NCBI GenBank assembly: GCA_002402755.1
Contig: DHGK01000119.1
Coordinates: 1-8,800, forward strand
DNA length: 8,800 nt
Direction of reading: 5' to 3'
From: Planctomycetes bacterium UBA4800
GTDB lineage: Bacteria > Planctomycetota > UBA8108 > UBA8890 > UBA8898
Positions 1 through 6,774 of this stretch are shown piece after piece. Both the position numbers and the translations under genes were made by a program. Positions within the stretch are counted from its first letter, which is position 1; every line of letters begins with the position of its first letter. The notes below the pieces were generated by a model. It saw nothing but the letters and a program-made list of their open reading frames with translations. It had not been told where the DNA came from and did no database searches.

Positions 1-2
1 AG

Positions 3-2543
3 GTCGTCCTGACGCTCGATGAGAACAGCGAGCGCGCGGCGCTCCGCGGCGAGGAGCCCGTGCGCCTGCGCGCGGCGTCCTCGCTGTCGGGAGGCACGCA
101 CGCCGCGCGCCTGCAAGTTCGCGGCCTCGAAGGCGAGGGTGTCGTCCACACGCGCGACTTCGCGCTCGAAGTCGCCGGGCGCTCGTTCCCCCTCGAAGTC
201 CGGCTCGACCGCGGGCCCGCCGCCGCGCCGGCCCGCACGCCCGCGCTTCGCGACGCGCTCGCGCGCGCCTTGATCGAATGGGACTGGCGCATGCAGGACG
301 GCATCGGCACGGCCCGCGCGCCGGGCGACTTCGAGACGGCGATCGATCGCGCGCTGCAGGGATGCGCGGCCGCCCTCGCGGCCCGCGCGGCGGACGGCGA
401 GGTCACGGCGGAGGCGCAGGCGCGTCTCGCCGCGCTCTGCCGGGCGCGTGTCGATCTCGGCGCCGCCGGCGCGGATTCGCACGCCTTGGAGCGGCTCTGG
501 CGCGGCGCGCATTGGTTCAGGCGGGAAGTGCTCCTCTCCGATCCGCGCGCCCGCTGCGGTCCCATCGCGTTCGTCAAGGGCGCGCCGGGCGCCTTCAGCC
601 ATCAACTGACGCAGTACTACGGCCGCTACGCGCGTTCGGGCGGCGGCATATTCGTCCTCGACCGCCCCGGCGAATCCATGCAGAGCCGCGAGCTCACCGC
701 GGCGCTGCCGCCCGGGAGCTACCAGCATCTCGATGTGTCGTTCGAGGGCGACCGCCTGCTCTTCGCCTACTGCGAGGTGCCGTCCCCGCCGCGCGACACG
801 ATCGCGGGAGAGCACGGGCGCTACTACCACCTCTATGAGGTCAAGGCCGATGGCGCGGGCTTGCGGCGCCTGACCGACGGGGCGTTCGACGATTTCGCGC
901 CGCGGTTCCTCCCGAACGGGAAGATCGTATTCGTCTCGACGCGCAGGCTCGGCTGGCATCGCTGCGGCACGCCCGGCTGCGAGAACTACACGCTCGCCCT
1001 GGCCGAGGCCGACGGCTCGTCGCCGCGGACGATCTCGTACCACGAGACGCAGGAGTGGGATCCCGCCGTGCTCAACGACGGCCGCGTCATCTACACGCGC
1101 TGGGATTACGTCGACCGCCACGCCGTGTACTACGAGCAGCTCTGGAGCGTGCATCCCGACGGGTCGCTTCCGGCCGCGTACTACGGCAACAACACCTTCA
1201 ACCCGGTCGGCCTGTGGGAGGCGCGGGCCGTGCCGGGCTCGGAGCGCGTGATCGCGACGGCGGGCGCGCACCACGCGATGACCGCGGGCTCGATCGTGCT
1301 CGTCGACGTTGCGCAGGGCGTGGACGGCACGCGCGCCATAACGCGCCTCACGCCCGACGCGCTCTTTCCGGAGAGCGAGAAAGCGGTGGCGCCCGGCTGG
1401 TACGCCCCCGCGGGAATCGACGCGCCGCCGCCCGTGCCCATCGGGGAGCAGCGCTGGCCCGGGCATTGCTACCGCAGCCCGTACCCGCTCGGCGAGGATC
1501 TCTTTCTCGCCGCGTACAGCTTCGACATGCTGATCGGCGAGCCCACCGCGAATCCCGTCAACATGTGGGGGATCTATCTCTGCGACCGCTTCGGCGCCAA
1601 GGAGCTTCTCTATCGCGATCCCGCGATCGCGAGCCTCTGGCCGATGCCGCTCCGGCCGCGCGAGAGACCGCCCGTCCTGTCCGCGCCGATCGCCGAGGGC
1701 GGGGAGCGCGAGGGCCTGTTCGTGCTCCAGGATGTGTACGCGAGCCTGCCGTCCGTGCCGCGCGGCGCGGTGAAGCGCCTGCGCATCGTCCAGGTGATTC
1801 CCAAGTCGACGCCCGGCGCCAACCGGCCGACGGTCGGCCTTCCGCACGCATCGCCGGGCAAGCAGGTGCTCGGCACGGTGCCGGTCGAGGCCGACGGATC
1901 GGCCTTCTTCCGCGCCCCGGCGGGCGTACCGCTCGCGTTTCAGGCGCTCGACGAGCGCGGGCGGGCGCTCCAGGTCATGCGGAGCATAACGTATCTCCAG
2001 GCGGGCGAGCGCTCGGCGTGCATCGGATGCCACGAGCCGCGCACGGCGGCGCCGCGCGCGGGCGGCAGGGCGCTCGCGCTCGCGCGGGAACCCTCGGCGA
2101 TCGCCCCGGCCCCCGACGGCGCCAGGCCGCTGAGCTACCCGCTGCTCGTCCAGCCGGTGCTCGACCGCGCGTGCGTGCGCTGCCACGGCGGAGAGAAGAC
2201 CGAGGGCGGGATCGTCCTGACGGGCGCGCCCGAGGGGCGTTACACGGCATCGTACAACGCGCTCGCGCCGCGCGTGTCGTTCTCGGCGTGGGGCGGGAAG
2301 GACGGCGACTTCCGCGTCGTCAACAGCGAGCCCTTGAGCGCGCCCGGTTTCTTCGGCGCCGCCGGATCGAGCCTCATGGAGCTTCTCGATGCCGCCCACG
2401 GCGGCGTGATGCTCGAGGGCGAGGACCTCGATCGCCTGGTCACGTGGATGGACGCGAACGCGCTCTTCTACGGCACGTTCGATCCCGAGGGGCAGAGCCG
2501 CCAGCAGCGCGGCGAGCGCATCGCGGGGCCGCAGCTCGAGTGA
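3..2543 (+). CDS. HzsA-related protein: propeller-type, di-haem cytochrome c, 5' partial
   Basis: The frame is open to the left edge, so the true start and any signal peptide lie outside; 846 residues are visible. It matches the family related to the alpha subunit of anammox hydrazine synthase. Residues about 1-75 look like a beta-sandwich and 80-165 are helical. A beta-propeller-like core begins near 185, with a TolB/PD40-like strand set at about 279-316 (DGAGLRRLTDG, FLPNGKIVFVSTRR). Family motifs follow: RCGTPGC...YTL, SYHETQEWDPAVLNDGR, GNN at 395-397, AHHAMTAGSIVLVD from 422 and LGTVPVEADGSAFF. Haem c sites are CIGCH at 673-677 (nt 2019-2033) and CVRCH at 724-728 (nt 2172-2186), as expected for the two alpha-subunit haems. 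Haem c attachment implies export to the periplasm or an equivalent compartment. True HzsA condenses nitric oxide-derived intermediates with ammonia, but homologues outside anammox bacteria have no known reaction, and no HzsB/HzsC partner is visible here. Family is confident; function is unknown. Confidence 0.92.
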   Translation, partial: VVLTLDENSERAALRGEEPVRLRAASSLSGGTHAARLQVRGLEGEGVVHTRDFALEVAGRSFPLEVRLDRGPAAAPARTPALRDALARALIEWDWRMQDGIGTARAPGDFETAIDRALQGCAAALAARAADGEVTAEAQARLAALCRARVDLGAAGADSHALERLWRGAHWFRREVLLSDPRARCGPIAFVKGAPGAFSHQLTQYYGRYARSGGGIFVLDRPGESMQSRELTAALPPGSYQHLDVSFEGDRLLFAYCEVPSPPRDTIAGEHGRYYHLYEVKADGAGLRRLTDGAFDDFAPRFLPNGKIVFVSTRRLGWHRCGTPGCENYTLALAEADGSSPRTISYHETQEWDPAVLNDGRVIYTRWDYVDRHAVYYEQLWSVHPDGSLPAAYYGNNTFNPVGLWEARAVPGSERVIATAGAHHAMTAGSIVLVDVAQGVDGTRAITRLTPDALFPESEKAVAPGWYAPAGIDAPPPVPIGEQRWPGHCYRSPYPLGEDLFLAAYSFDMLIGEPTANPVNMWGIYLCDRFGAKELLYRDPAIASLWPMPLRPRERPPVLSAPIAEGGEREGLFVLQDVYASLPSVPRGAVKRLRIVQVIPKSTPGANRPTVGLPHASPGKQVLGTVPVEADGSAFFRAPAGVPLAFQALDERGRALQVMRSITYLQAGERSACIGCHEPRTAAPRAGGRALALAREPSAIAPAPDGARPLSYPLLVQPVLDRACVRCHGGEKTEGGIVLTGAPEGRYTASYNALAPRVSFSAWGGKDGDFRVVNSEPLSAPGFFGAAGSSLMELLDAAHGGVMLEGEDLDRLVTWMDANALFYGTFDPEGQSRQQRGERIAGPQLE

Positions 2544-2609
2544 GGAGCGCGCGCCGCCGGTGGTGTCGCATGCGCGCGTCCGTCATAGGGAGACGCTGCG
2601 TGCGCGGTG

Positions 2610-2638
2610 AAGCCGAATCGCACTGAGAGCGGCGGCTT
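2610..2638 (+). terminator. Possible hairpin after the HzsA-related gene
   Basis: AAGCCG (2610-2615) pairs with CGGCTT (2633-2638). An inner CGC (2619-2621) can pair with GCG (2629-2631), and GATTT follows. It lies 67 bases after the stop of the HzsA-related gene, so it could end that transcript. It also overlaps the proposed -35 of the toxin-antitoxin promoter, so it could instead be an operator dyad or have no role. There is no clean T tract. Confidence 0.25.
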
Positions 2639-2690
2639 GATTTCGCCCTCCCGCAGGTTACAGTGTACTCGGATGCACATGATGCAGGAG
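2637..2690 (+). promoter_or_regulatory. Putative promoter and ribosome binding site of the toxin-antitoxin operon
   Basis: TTGATT (2637-2642) and TACAGT (2659-2664) are separated by 16 bases. Each matches 4 of 6 positions of the sigma-70 consensus, in a stretch less GC-rich than its surroundings. AGGAG (2686-2690) sits 7 bases before the ATG at 2698 and fixes the antitoxin start. GATGCA is directly repeated at 2672-2677 and 2681-2686. Type II antitoxins usually repress their own promoter, so this short repeat is a possible operator half-site, but that is inference. Confidence 0.45.
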
Positions 2691-2697
2691 AATCGAC

Positions 2698-2928
2698 ATG
2701 ACTGCGCTGCAGATGCGCCGCGCCGCTGAACAGCGGCTGAGGAACCTTCCGCCGGAGAAACTCAAAGTGGCCGCCGAGTTCCTGATCTATCTGGAAACCA
2801 GCGCCAGCGACGAGGCTACTGCGGAGCTCCTTCGGATTCCGGGGCTCATGGAAGACGTGCGCAGCGCACACCGCGATAGGGCGGCCGGAAAGGGCGTGGA
2901 GTGGCGGAAGGTCCGCCGTGATGTATAG
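2698..2928 (+). CDS. RelB-like antitoxin of a type II toxin-antitoxin pair
   Basis: A 76-residue protein with a good AGGAG site 7 bases before its ATG. It is charged and largely helical. The N-terminal half (RRAAEQRLRNLPPEKLKVAA EFLIYLE region) resembles the dimerising helix of small RelB/DUF2281-like antitoxins. The basic, tryptophan-containing tail (GVEWRKVRRDV) resembles the toxin-wrapping end. No classical helix-turn-helix is obvious. The clearest support is context: it overlaps the following RelE/ParE-like toxin gene by 8 bases, the usual antitoxin-first, translationally coupled order. It would bind and neutralise the toxin and probably repress the operon. Base use differs from the neighbours: the line 2761-2820 is 58% GC by hand count, against 77% for 4561-4620. 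This suggests recent arrival by transfer. The exact antitoxin family is uncertain. Confidence 0.82.
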   Translation: MTALQMRRAAEQRLRNLPPEKLKVAAEFLIYLETSASDEATAELLRIPGLMEDVRSAHRDRAAGKGVEWRKVRRDV

Positions 2929-3181
2929 AGTCATCCTGCAGTCCCAGCCCCGCCGGTTCTTTGCGCAGGCCGACCGTCCCCTGGCCGGGAAGCTCGCGCA
3001 CGGATTCCGGATCCTCGAGCGGACCCCGCGCCGGCATCCCGCCATCAAGCGTCTCTCCGGCCCGCTGGCCGGCCATGCTCGCCTGCGCACCGGCGATTAC
3101 CGGCTCATCTTCGTGGTTGACGAAGCTGCCAAACGAGTTGACGTGCTCCGCATCGCCCATCGCTCCGAGGCGTATCGCTGA
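2921..3181 (+). CDS. RelE/ParE-superfamily toxin
   Basis: An 86-residue protein from ATG 2921; a GTG at 2918 in the same frame would add one residue. Its length and layout fit the RelE/ParE fold. A first strand (YRVILQSQPRRFF) leads into two helices rich in basic residues, then the typical PAIKRLSGPLAGHARLRTGDYR run, and LIFVVDEAAKRVDVLRIAHR as the central strands. The L-x-G ... R-x-R-x-G-D-Y-R pattern is characteristic of the superfamily. RelE members cut mRNA in the ribosomal A site, whereas ParE members poison DNA gyrase. The G-D-Y-R-x-x-F motif and the R-x-x-H-R tail look more RelE-like, but sequence alone does not settle the target. The ATG lies within the last codons of the antitoxin, which suggests translational coupling and a controlled ratio. 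It is complete and appears functional. Confidence 0.9.
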   Translation: MYRVILQSQPRRFFAQADRPLAGKLAHGFRILERTPRRHPAIKRLSGPLAGHARLRTGDYRLIFVVDEAAKRVDVLRIAHRSEAYR

Positions 3182-3254
3182 GCAGGACCCGGAAAGGACG
3201 CCGCCGCCCGCATCGCCCTGTTCGCGGCGACAATCGTGGGGGGCTTCTGGGCGC

Positions 3255-3260
3255 GGGAGG
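3255..3260 (+). promoter_or_regulatory. Ribosome binding site fixing the Kelch gene start
   Basis: GGGAGG lies 6 bases before ATG 3267. The frame stays open upstream into the toxin gene, but only this start has a strong site and produces a signal peptide, so it is preferred over longer versions. Confidence 0.75.
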
Positions 3261-3266
3261 ACGATC

Positions 3267-5828
3267 ATGCGCCGTCGGACACTACTGCTCGTCTGCTCCG
3301 TCACGGTCGCCTGGCGCTTCGCCGCGGCGGGCGAGGAATGGGACCCCGGCGCCCTGTCGCTCGGGTGGGAGAAGCTGAGCGAGGGCGGAACCGGCGAGCG
3401 CGAGGGCCCCGTGTTCTTCCACGCCTCGGGGCTCGACCGCATGATCCTCATGGGCCGCGCGGAGGGCGCGCCCTTCTTCCAGGCGTTCGATCCGGCGGCG
3501 CGCGCCTGGAGCGAGCTCTCCCCGGCGGCGCCACCCGTCGAGCGGTTCAATCCGTACTACCAGACGGCGTTCGATCCGGAGGCGAGGACGATCTACTGCC
3601 TGTCAGGCGGGAGCACGCTCTACTCGTTCGACCTTGCGCGGAAGACCTGGAAGACGCATCCGCCGGCTCCCGCGATCGAGCATCTGAGCTGGCACGCGAT
3701 GGCATGCGACCCCGCGGGGAGAAAGCTCGTCGTCATCGGCGCGGACAAGCGGGCCGGCGCGCTCGGCTGGACGCGCACGGTCGTCCACGACATTCCGAGC
3801 GGCGCCTGGACGCGCCTCGATGTCGCGGACGAGGAGGTGGTCAAGAAGCACCGCGCGCTCGTCGCGCTCACGGAGTCGGCGATCGAGCTCGCCGGCCGCA
3901 TCCGGCTCGCCTGGTATCGCGACCCCGCGGGCATCGGAACGGAAGACGAGCGTGCGGCGCTCGGGGTGCGGTGCGATGCCCTGGGGAAGGCGGCCGAGGC
4001 CCGGCCGTTCCACGGCGAGATCGAGAAGATCGGCGCGCTGCTCGAGGCGCGCGCGACGCTCGATGCCCTCGCCGAGGCGCGCGCGCTCCAGCGCCGGATC
4101 GAGGACGCCGCGGCGCGCGCGTATCCGGTTCCCTGCTCGCGCCGCAACTCGCCGCTTGCCTACGATGCCGCGAACCGCGTCTTCGTCCTCTTCGGGGGCG
4201 ACCATGAGGACTACCTGATGAACGACACCTGGGTCCTCGACCTCGCGGCCGGCGCGTGGCGGCGCATGCACCCGGCGGTCGCGCCGCGGCCGCGCGCGGG
4301 CCACGCGCTCTTCCCCCTCCCCCAGGCGGGCGGTGTGGCGCTCTACGAGGGCTACATCCAGACGAGCAGCACCGATTACGGCGCGGCTCCGTACCGCCCC
4401 GCCGAGCCGATCGATCTGTGGCGTTACGATCCCGCCGCCGACCGCTGGGATCTGCTCGGCGCCTGGCCGCACATCGCGCGCGCGGGCGGCGACCGGCCGC
4501 CGCCCATGGGGCATTTCTACGGCTACGCCGCCGAGCACTACTCGCCGCCGCCGATCGCCGCCGGCGCGCGCGGCGAGATCGTGCTCGCCGGCCACCCGGG
4601 CAGGGTCTGGTTCTTCCCGTGGAAGGAGCTCCCCGCACAGACCTGGCTGCTTCGGCCGGACTTCGGGCGCCCGAGCGACGAAGCGGGCACGCGCGCCCTC
4701 GGCGCTGCGCCCGATCAGCGGCGCTACCGGACCGGCGCGTTTCTCGCATCGTTCTGCGAGGTCCCGGACAAGCCGGCGGACACGAATCTCGACCGGCTGC
4801 CTCCCAACCGATGGGTCAAGCTCCCCGCGCCGCCCCGCAACCCGTGTCAGGGCTGCCGCCAGCGCGACTGGGGGACGTCCGTCTGGGACTCCGACCGCGA
4901 TCAGATCCTGTGCTGGGGCGGAGGCCATTGCGTGCGCTCGGCGAGCTGCGTCGCCCACATCTCGCCGGCCTCGGGGAGAATCGTCGAGAGCTACGATGCC
5001 GACGAGCCGTACGGCGCGAACGGCGGCGGCGGGTTCGACTCCTCGGTCCTCAACCGGCCGTGGGTGGGCCCGCACAACTACAACCACTACGCCTACGATC
5101 CCGCCTGCAAGCTGCTCGTGTCGGGGCGCGGCTACCTCTACGATCCCGAGCGCATGGACTGGCTGCGCATCGAGCCGTTCCCGCTCCCGTTCAAGTTCGA
5201 CTGGGGCCACACGGTCGTCGAGACGAGCCCGCACGGCGCCGTTGCCTGGGCGCAGAAGAAGGGCCGCGAGGAGTTCGGACTGTGGCGCTTCGATCGGCAG
5301 AAGGGGTGGATCGATCTCGGGCCGCGCGGCGCGCTCTTCGGCCCGTACTGCGACGCCAACGGCATGGTGTACGATGCGAAACGCGACCGGATGATCCTGA
5401 GCGGCGTCGGCGGCGGGTACGAGAAGACGAGCGCGGGGACATTCCTCGCCTTCGACTTCGCCACGCGCGCGCTCGCGCTGGTCGCGCCGAGGAATCCCGA
5501 ACTCGCGAAGACCCGCAACGCCCGGGAGCTTGCGTACATCGATCACGCCGACTGGATCCTGATCGGCGAGCAATACCCTCCGCGCGGCGGCGGGGATGAC
5601 GAGGGCAAGGATGCCGCCGCCCGTCGCTGGACGCGCGTTTACGACTGCGGCCGGGACGCGATGTTTCTCCTCGATGCGGGGCCGGTCCCGGACGGCCACA
5701 GCACGGGGTGGATGTACGACCGGGCGCGGCGCCTCGCCTACGTCTTCACGTTCAGGGGGGAGCTCTGGGCGCTCAGGCCCGATCCGTCCTCGGCGACGCT
5801 CATCGAGCGCGCCGAGGGAGGGGACTGA
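3267..5828 (+). CDS. Secreted Kelch-repeat beta-propeller protein with helical insert
   Basis: An 853-residue protein. The N-terminus is a Sec signal peptide: MRRRTLLLVCSVTVAW gives a basic end and hydrophobic core, and cleavage is likely near AAAG at 19-22. Repeated Kelch-like blades follow, each with a hydrophobic GG-type strand, a tyrosine or tryptophan and an aspartate turn. The clearest is FGGDHEDYLMNDTWVLDL at 309-326; others include YDPAADRWDLL and YDPERMDWLRI. Residues about 190-288 break the pattern with an alanine-, glutamate- and arginine-rich helical, probably coiled-coil, insert. A cysteine cluster lies in the second half: CQGC (527-530) followed by RQRDWGTSVWDSDRDQILCWGGGHC, and then C561. 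CQGCR resembles a haem c site with arginine replacing histidine, so covalent haem is not expected. Kelch propellers bind proteins or glycans or carry enzyme sites; no activity can be assigned. It follows the HzsA-related gene on the same strand, separated by the toxin-antitoxin cassette. Confidence 0.85.
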   Translation: MRRRTLLLVCSVTVAWRFAAAGEEWDPGALSLGWEKLSEGGTGEREGPVFFHASGLDRMILMGRAEGAPFFQAFDPAARAWSELSPAAPPVERFNPYYQTAFDPEARTIYCLSGGSTLYSFDLARKTWKTHPPAPAIEHLSWHAMACDPAGRKLVVIGADKRAGALGWTRTVVHDIPSGAWTRLDVADEEVVKKHRALVALTESAIELAGRIRLAWYRDPAGIGTEDERAALGVRCDALGKAAEARPFHGEIEKIGALLEARATLDALAEARALQRRIEDAAARAYPVPCSRRNSPLAYDAANRVFVLFGGDHEDYLMNDTWVLDLAAGAWRRMHPAVAPRPRAGHALFPLPQAGGVALYEGYIQTSSTDYGAAPYRPAEPIDLWRYDPAADRWDLLGAWPHIARAGGDRPPPMGHFYGYAAEHYSPPPIAAGARGEIVLAGHPGRVWFFPWKELPAQTWLLRPDFGRPSDEAGTRALGAAPDQRRYRTGAFLASFCEVPDKPADTNLDRLPPNRWVKLPAPPRNPCQGCRQRDWGTSVWDSDRDQILCWGGGHCVRSASCVAHISPASGRIVESYDADEPYGANGGGGFDSSVLNRPWVGPHNYNHYAYDPACKLLVSGRGYLYDPERMDWLRIEPFPLPFKFDWGHTVVETSPHGAVAWAQKKGREEFGLWRFDRQKGWIDLGPRGALFGPYCDANGMVYDAKRDRMILSGVGGGYEKTSAGTFLAFDFATRALALVAPRNPELAKTRNARELAYIDHADWILIGEQYPPRGGGDDEGKDAAARRWTRVYDCGRDAMFLLDAGPVPDGHSTGWMYDRARRLAYVFTFRGELWALRPDPSSATLIERAEGGD

Positions 5829-5849
5829 CGCCGCGGCGGCAAGAAGCCC

Positions 5850-5867
5850 GAACGCCCGGGGGCGCTC
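5850..5867. terminator. Hairpin between convergent genes, possible bidirectional terminator
   Basis: GAACGCCC (5850-5857) is nearly complementary to GGGCGCTC (5860-5867), with one A-C mismatch that becomes a U-G wobble in the minus-strand RNA and a loop of about four bases. It sits in the 51-base gap between the ends of the Kelch gene (5828) and the minus-strand MgtC-like gene (5880). Position favours a shared transcription end, but there is no T tract on either side and GC-rich DNA forms such dyads by chance. Confidence 0.3.
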
Positions 5868-5879
5868 CGGCCGTCGCGC

Positions 5880-6524
5880 TCAGCGCCCCGCGACGCGGGT
5901 CACGCCCTCGACCCGCCCGAGCGCGTCGAGCGCCTGCTGTTGCGCCGCCGCCGATACGTTGAGCTCGAGCGTCGCCTTCCACACGGAGCCCGCGCGCTCG
6001 ACGTCGATGGCCTCGGGCGCGATCCGCAGGTCCTTGAGGGCGGCGAGGACGCCGCCCGTGTTGCTCCTGTCCAACGTGAGCTCGACCGTGTGCACCGCGC
6101 CGCGCCGCCGCACGGCGCGCTCGACGTACGTTCCCAGCGTGAGCGTGAGAAAGACGAGCAGCGTGCTCAAGGCCGAGAGCCAGTAGTAGCCCGCGCCGAT
6201 CACCAGGCCGAGCGCCGCCAGCGCCCAGATCGTGGCCGCGGTCGTCAAGCCCGAGACGTGCAACTGCGATCGGATGATCGCGCCCGCGCCCAGAAAGCCG
6301 ATGCCCGTCACGACCTGCGATGCGATGCGCGAGGGGTCGGCGCCGGCGCCGGCCGCCTTCGTGATCTCGAGCGAGATGATCATGAGGAGGCACGAGCCCA
6401 GGCAGATCAGCATGTTCGTGCGCATGCCCGCGGCCTTGCCGCGCACCTCGCGCTCGAAGCCGATCAGCGCGCCCGCGACCATCGCGGCGCCGAGCCGCAG
6501 TCCGTATTCGATCGAGGCATCCAT
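5880..6524 (-). CDS. MgtC/SapB family inner-membrane protein
   Basis: A 214-residue protein of usual family length. The N-terminal two thirds are membrane segments with the family signature: LGAAMVAGALIGFEREVRGK at about 10-29, then AGMRTNMLICLGSCLLMI. DPSRIASQVVTGIGFLGAGAII and GLTTAATIWALAALGLVIGAG follow, and a last hydrophobic segment (LSALSTLLVFLTLTLGTYV) ends near 134. The remainder from about 140 is a soluble alpha/beta domain of the ACT-like type common in MgtC proteins (HTVELTLDRSN...LNVSAAAQQQALDALGRVEGVTRV). Family members are linked to growth at low magnesium, membrane potential and inhibition of F-type ATP synthase in some pathogens; most environmental copies are uncharacterised. 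GGGAG (minus strand, 6534-6538) lies 9 bases before ATG at 6524. It is a single gene, convergent with the Kelch gene and divergent from the glycosyltransferase unit. Family confident, physiological role open. Confidence 0.93.
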   Translation of the reverse strand: MDASIEYGLRLGAAMVAGALIGFEREVRGKAAGMRTNMLICLGSCLLMIISLEITKAAGAGADPSRIASQVVTGIGFLGAGAIIRSQLHVSGLTTAATIWALAALGLVIGAGYYWLSALSTLLVFLTLTLGTYVERAVRRRGAVHTVELTLDRSNTGGVLAALKDLRIAPEAIDVERAGSVWKATLELNVSAAAQQQALDALGRVEGVTRVAGR

Positions 6525-6723
6525 GTGCGCAAGCTCCCGGTGCGATTCCCGCCCGCGGCGCCGCGCCCGCGCGCCGGCGCGCGGACGGACGGCACGTGCG
6601 CGAATCCTCCATCATTATCGGCACCGCGCCCGTCCGACTTGCGTGCGGTCCCGCGGCCGTGCGCGACGCGCAATCGCGGCCGGCGGCTCAAGCGCCGCGG
6701 CGCCACGGTCCGATAGAGTTGCT

Positions 6724-6746
6724 GCGGCGGGGGTTCGCCCCGCGGC
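6724..6746 (+). other. GC-rich hairpin in the glycosyltransferase leader
   Basis: GCGGCGGGG (6724-6732) and CCCCGCGGC (6738-6746) form a 9-base stem with one mismatch around a GTTCG loop, ending 28 bases before the GTG start. It would be stable in RNA. It may be the end of something upstream, a leader structure that tunes translation, or chance in GC-rich DNA; there is no following T tract. Confidence 0.3.
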
Positions 6747-6762
6747 TCGGGGTTTGTTCGCG

Positions 6763-6769
6763 AAGGGAG
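6763..6769 (+). promoter_or_regulatory. Ribosome binding site fixing the GTG start of the glycosyltransferase
   Basis: AAGGGAG lies 5 bases before GTG 6775. The frame is open far upstream, but GTG 6775 has this strong site and puts the first beta strand of the fold (VKVLHVITRM) at the usual distance from the N-terminus. Confidence 0.7.
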
Positions 6770-6774
6770 CGCAG

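Larger units (their letters stand above)
6525..6774. other. Divergent intergenic spacer between the MgtC-like gene and the glycosyltransferase
   Basis: This 250-base spacer should hold promoters in both directions. On the minus strand GATAAT (reading of 6614-6619) matches 5 of 6 bases of a -10 box about 90 bases before the MgtC-like start, inside an unusually AT-rich patch at 6607-6619, but no convincing -35 lies at the right distance. For the + strand, TAGAGT (about 6714-6719) is a weak -10 candidate with no recognisable -35. I see no conserved gene here: the open frames that cross it look like GC-rich noise. Confidence 0.35.

Noticed and set aside
1055..2626. A 523-codon + strand frame overlapping the HzsA-related gene
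   Set aside because: An arginine- and alanine-rich out-of-frame shadow; the overlapping frame carries conserved motifs and both haem sites.
2961..3266. N-terminal extension of the Kelch protein into the toxin gene
   Set aside because: It would run out of frame through a clear toxin gene and bury the signal peptide; the ATG at 3267 has a strong ribosome site.
3603..5699. A 698-codon open frame on the minus strand opposite the Kelch gene
   Set aside because: High GC makes antisense frames long. Its translation is low-complexity arginine/alanine/glutamate text with no recognisable domain, while the + strand frame has a signal peptide, ribosome site and Kelch motifs.
6232..6774. Upstream extension of the glycosyltransferase frame across the spacer and antisense to the MgtC-like gene
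   Set aside because: The translated extension is low-complexity arginine/proline text without domain features; GTG 6775 has a good ribosome site and the correct fold start.
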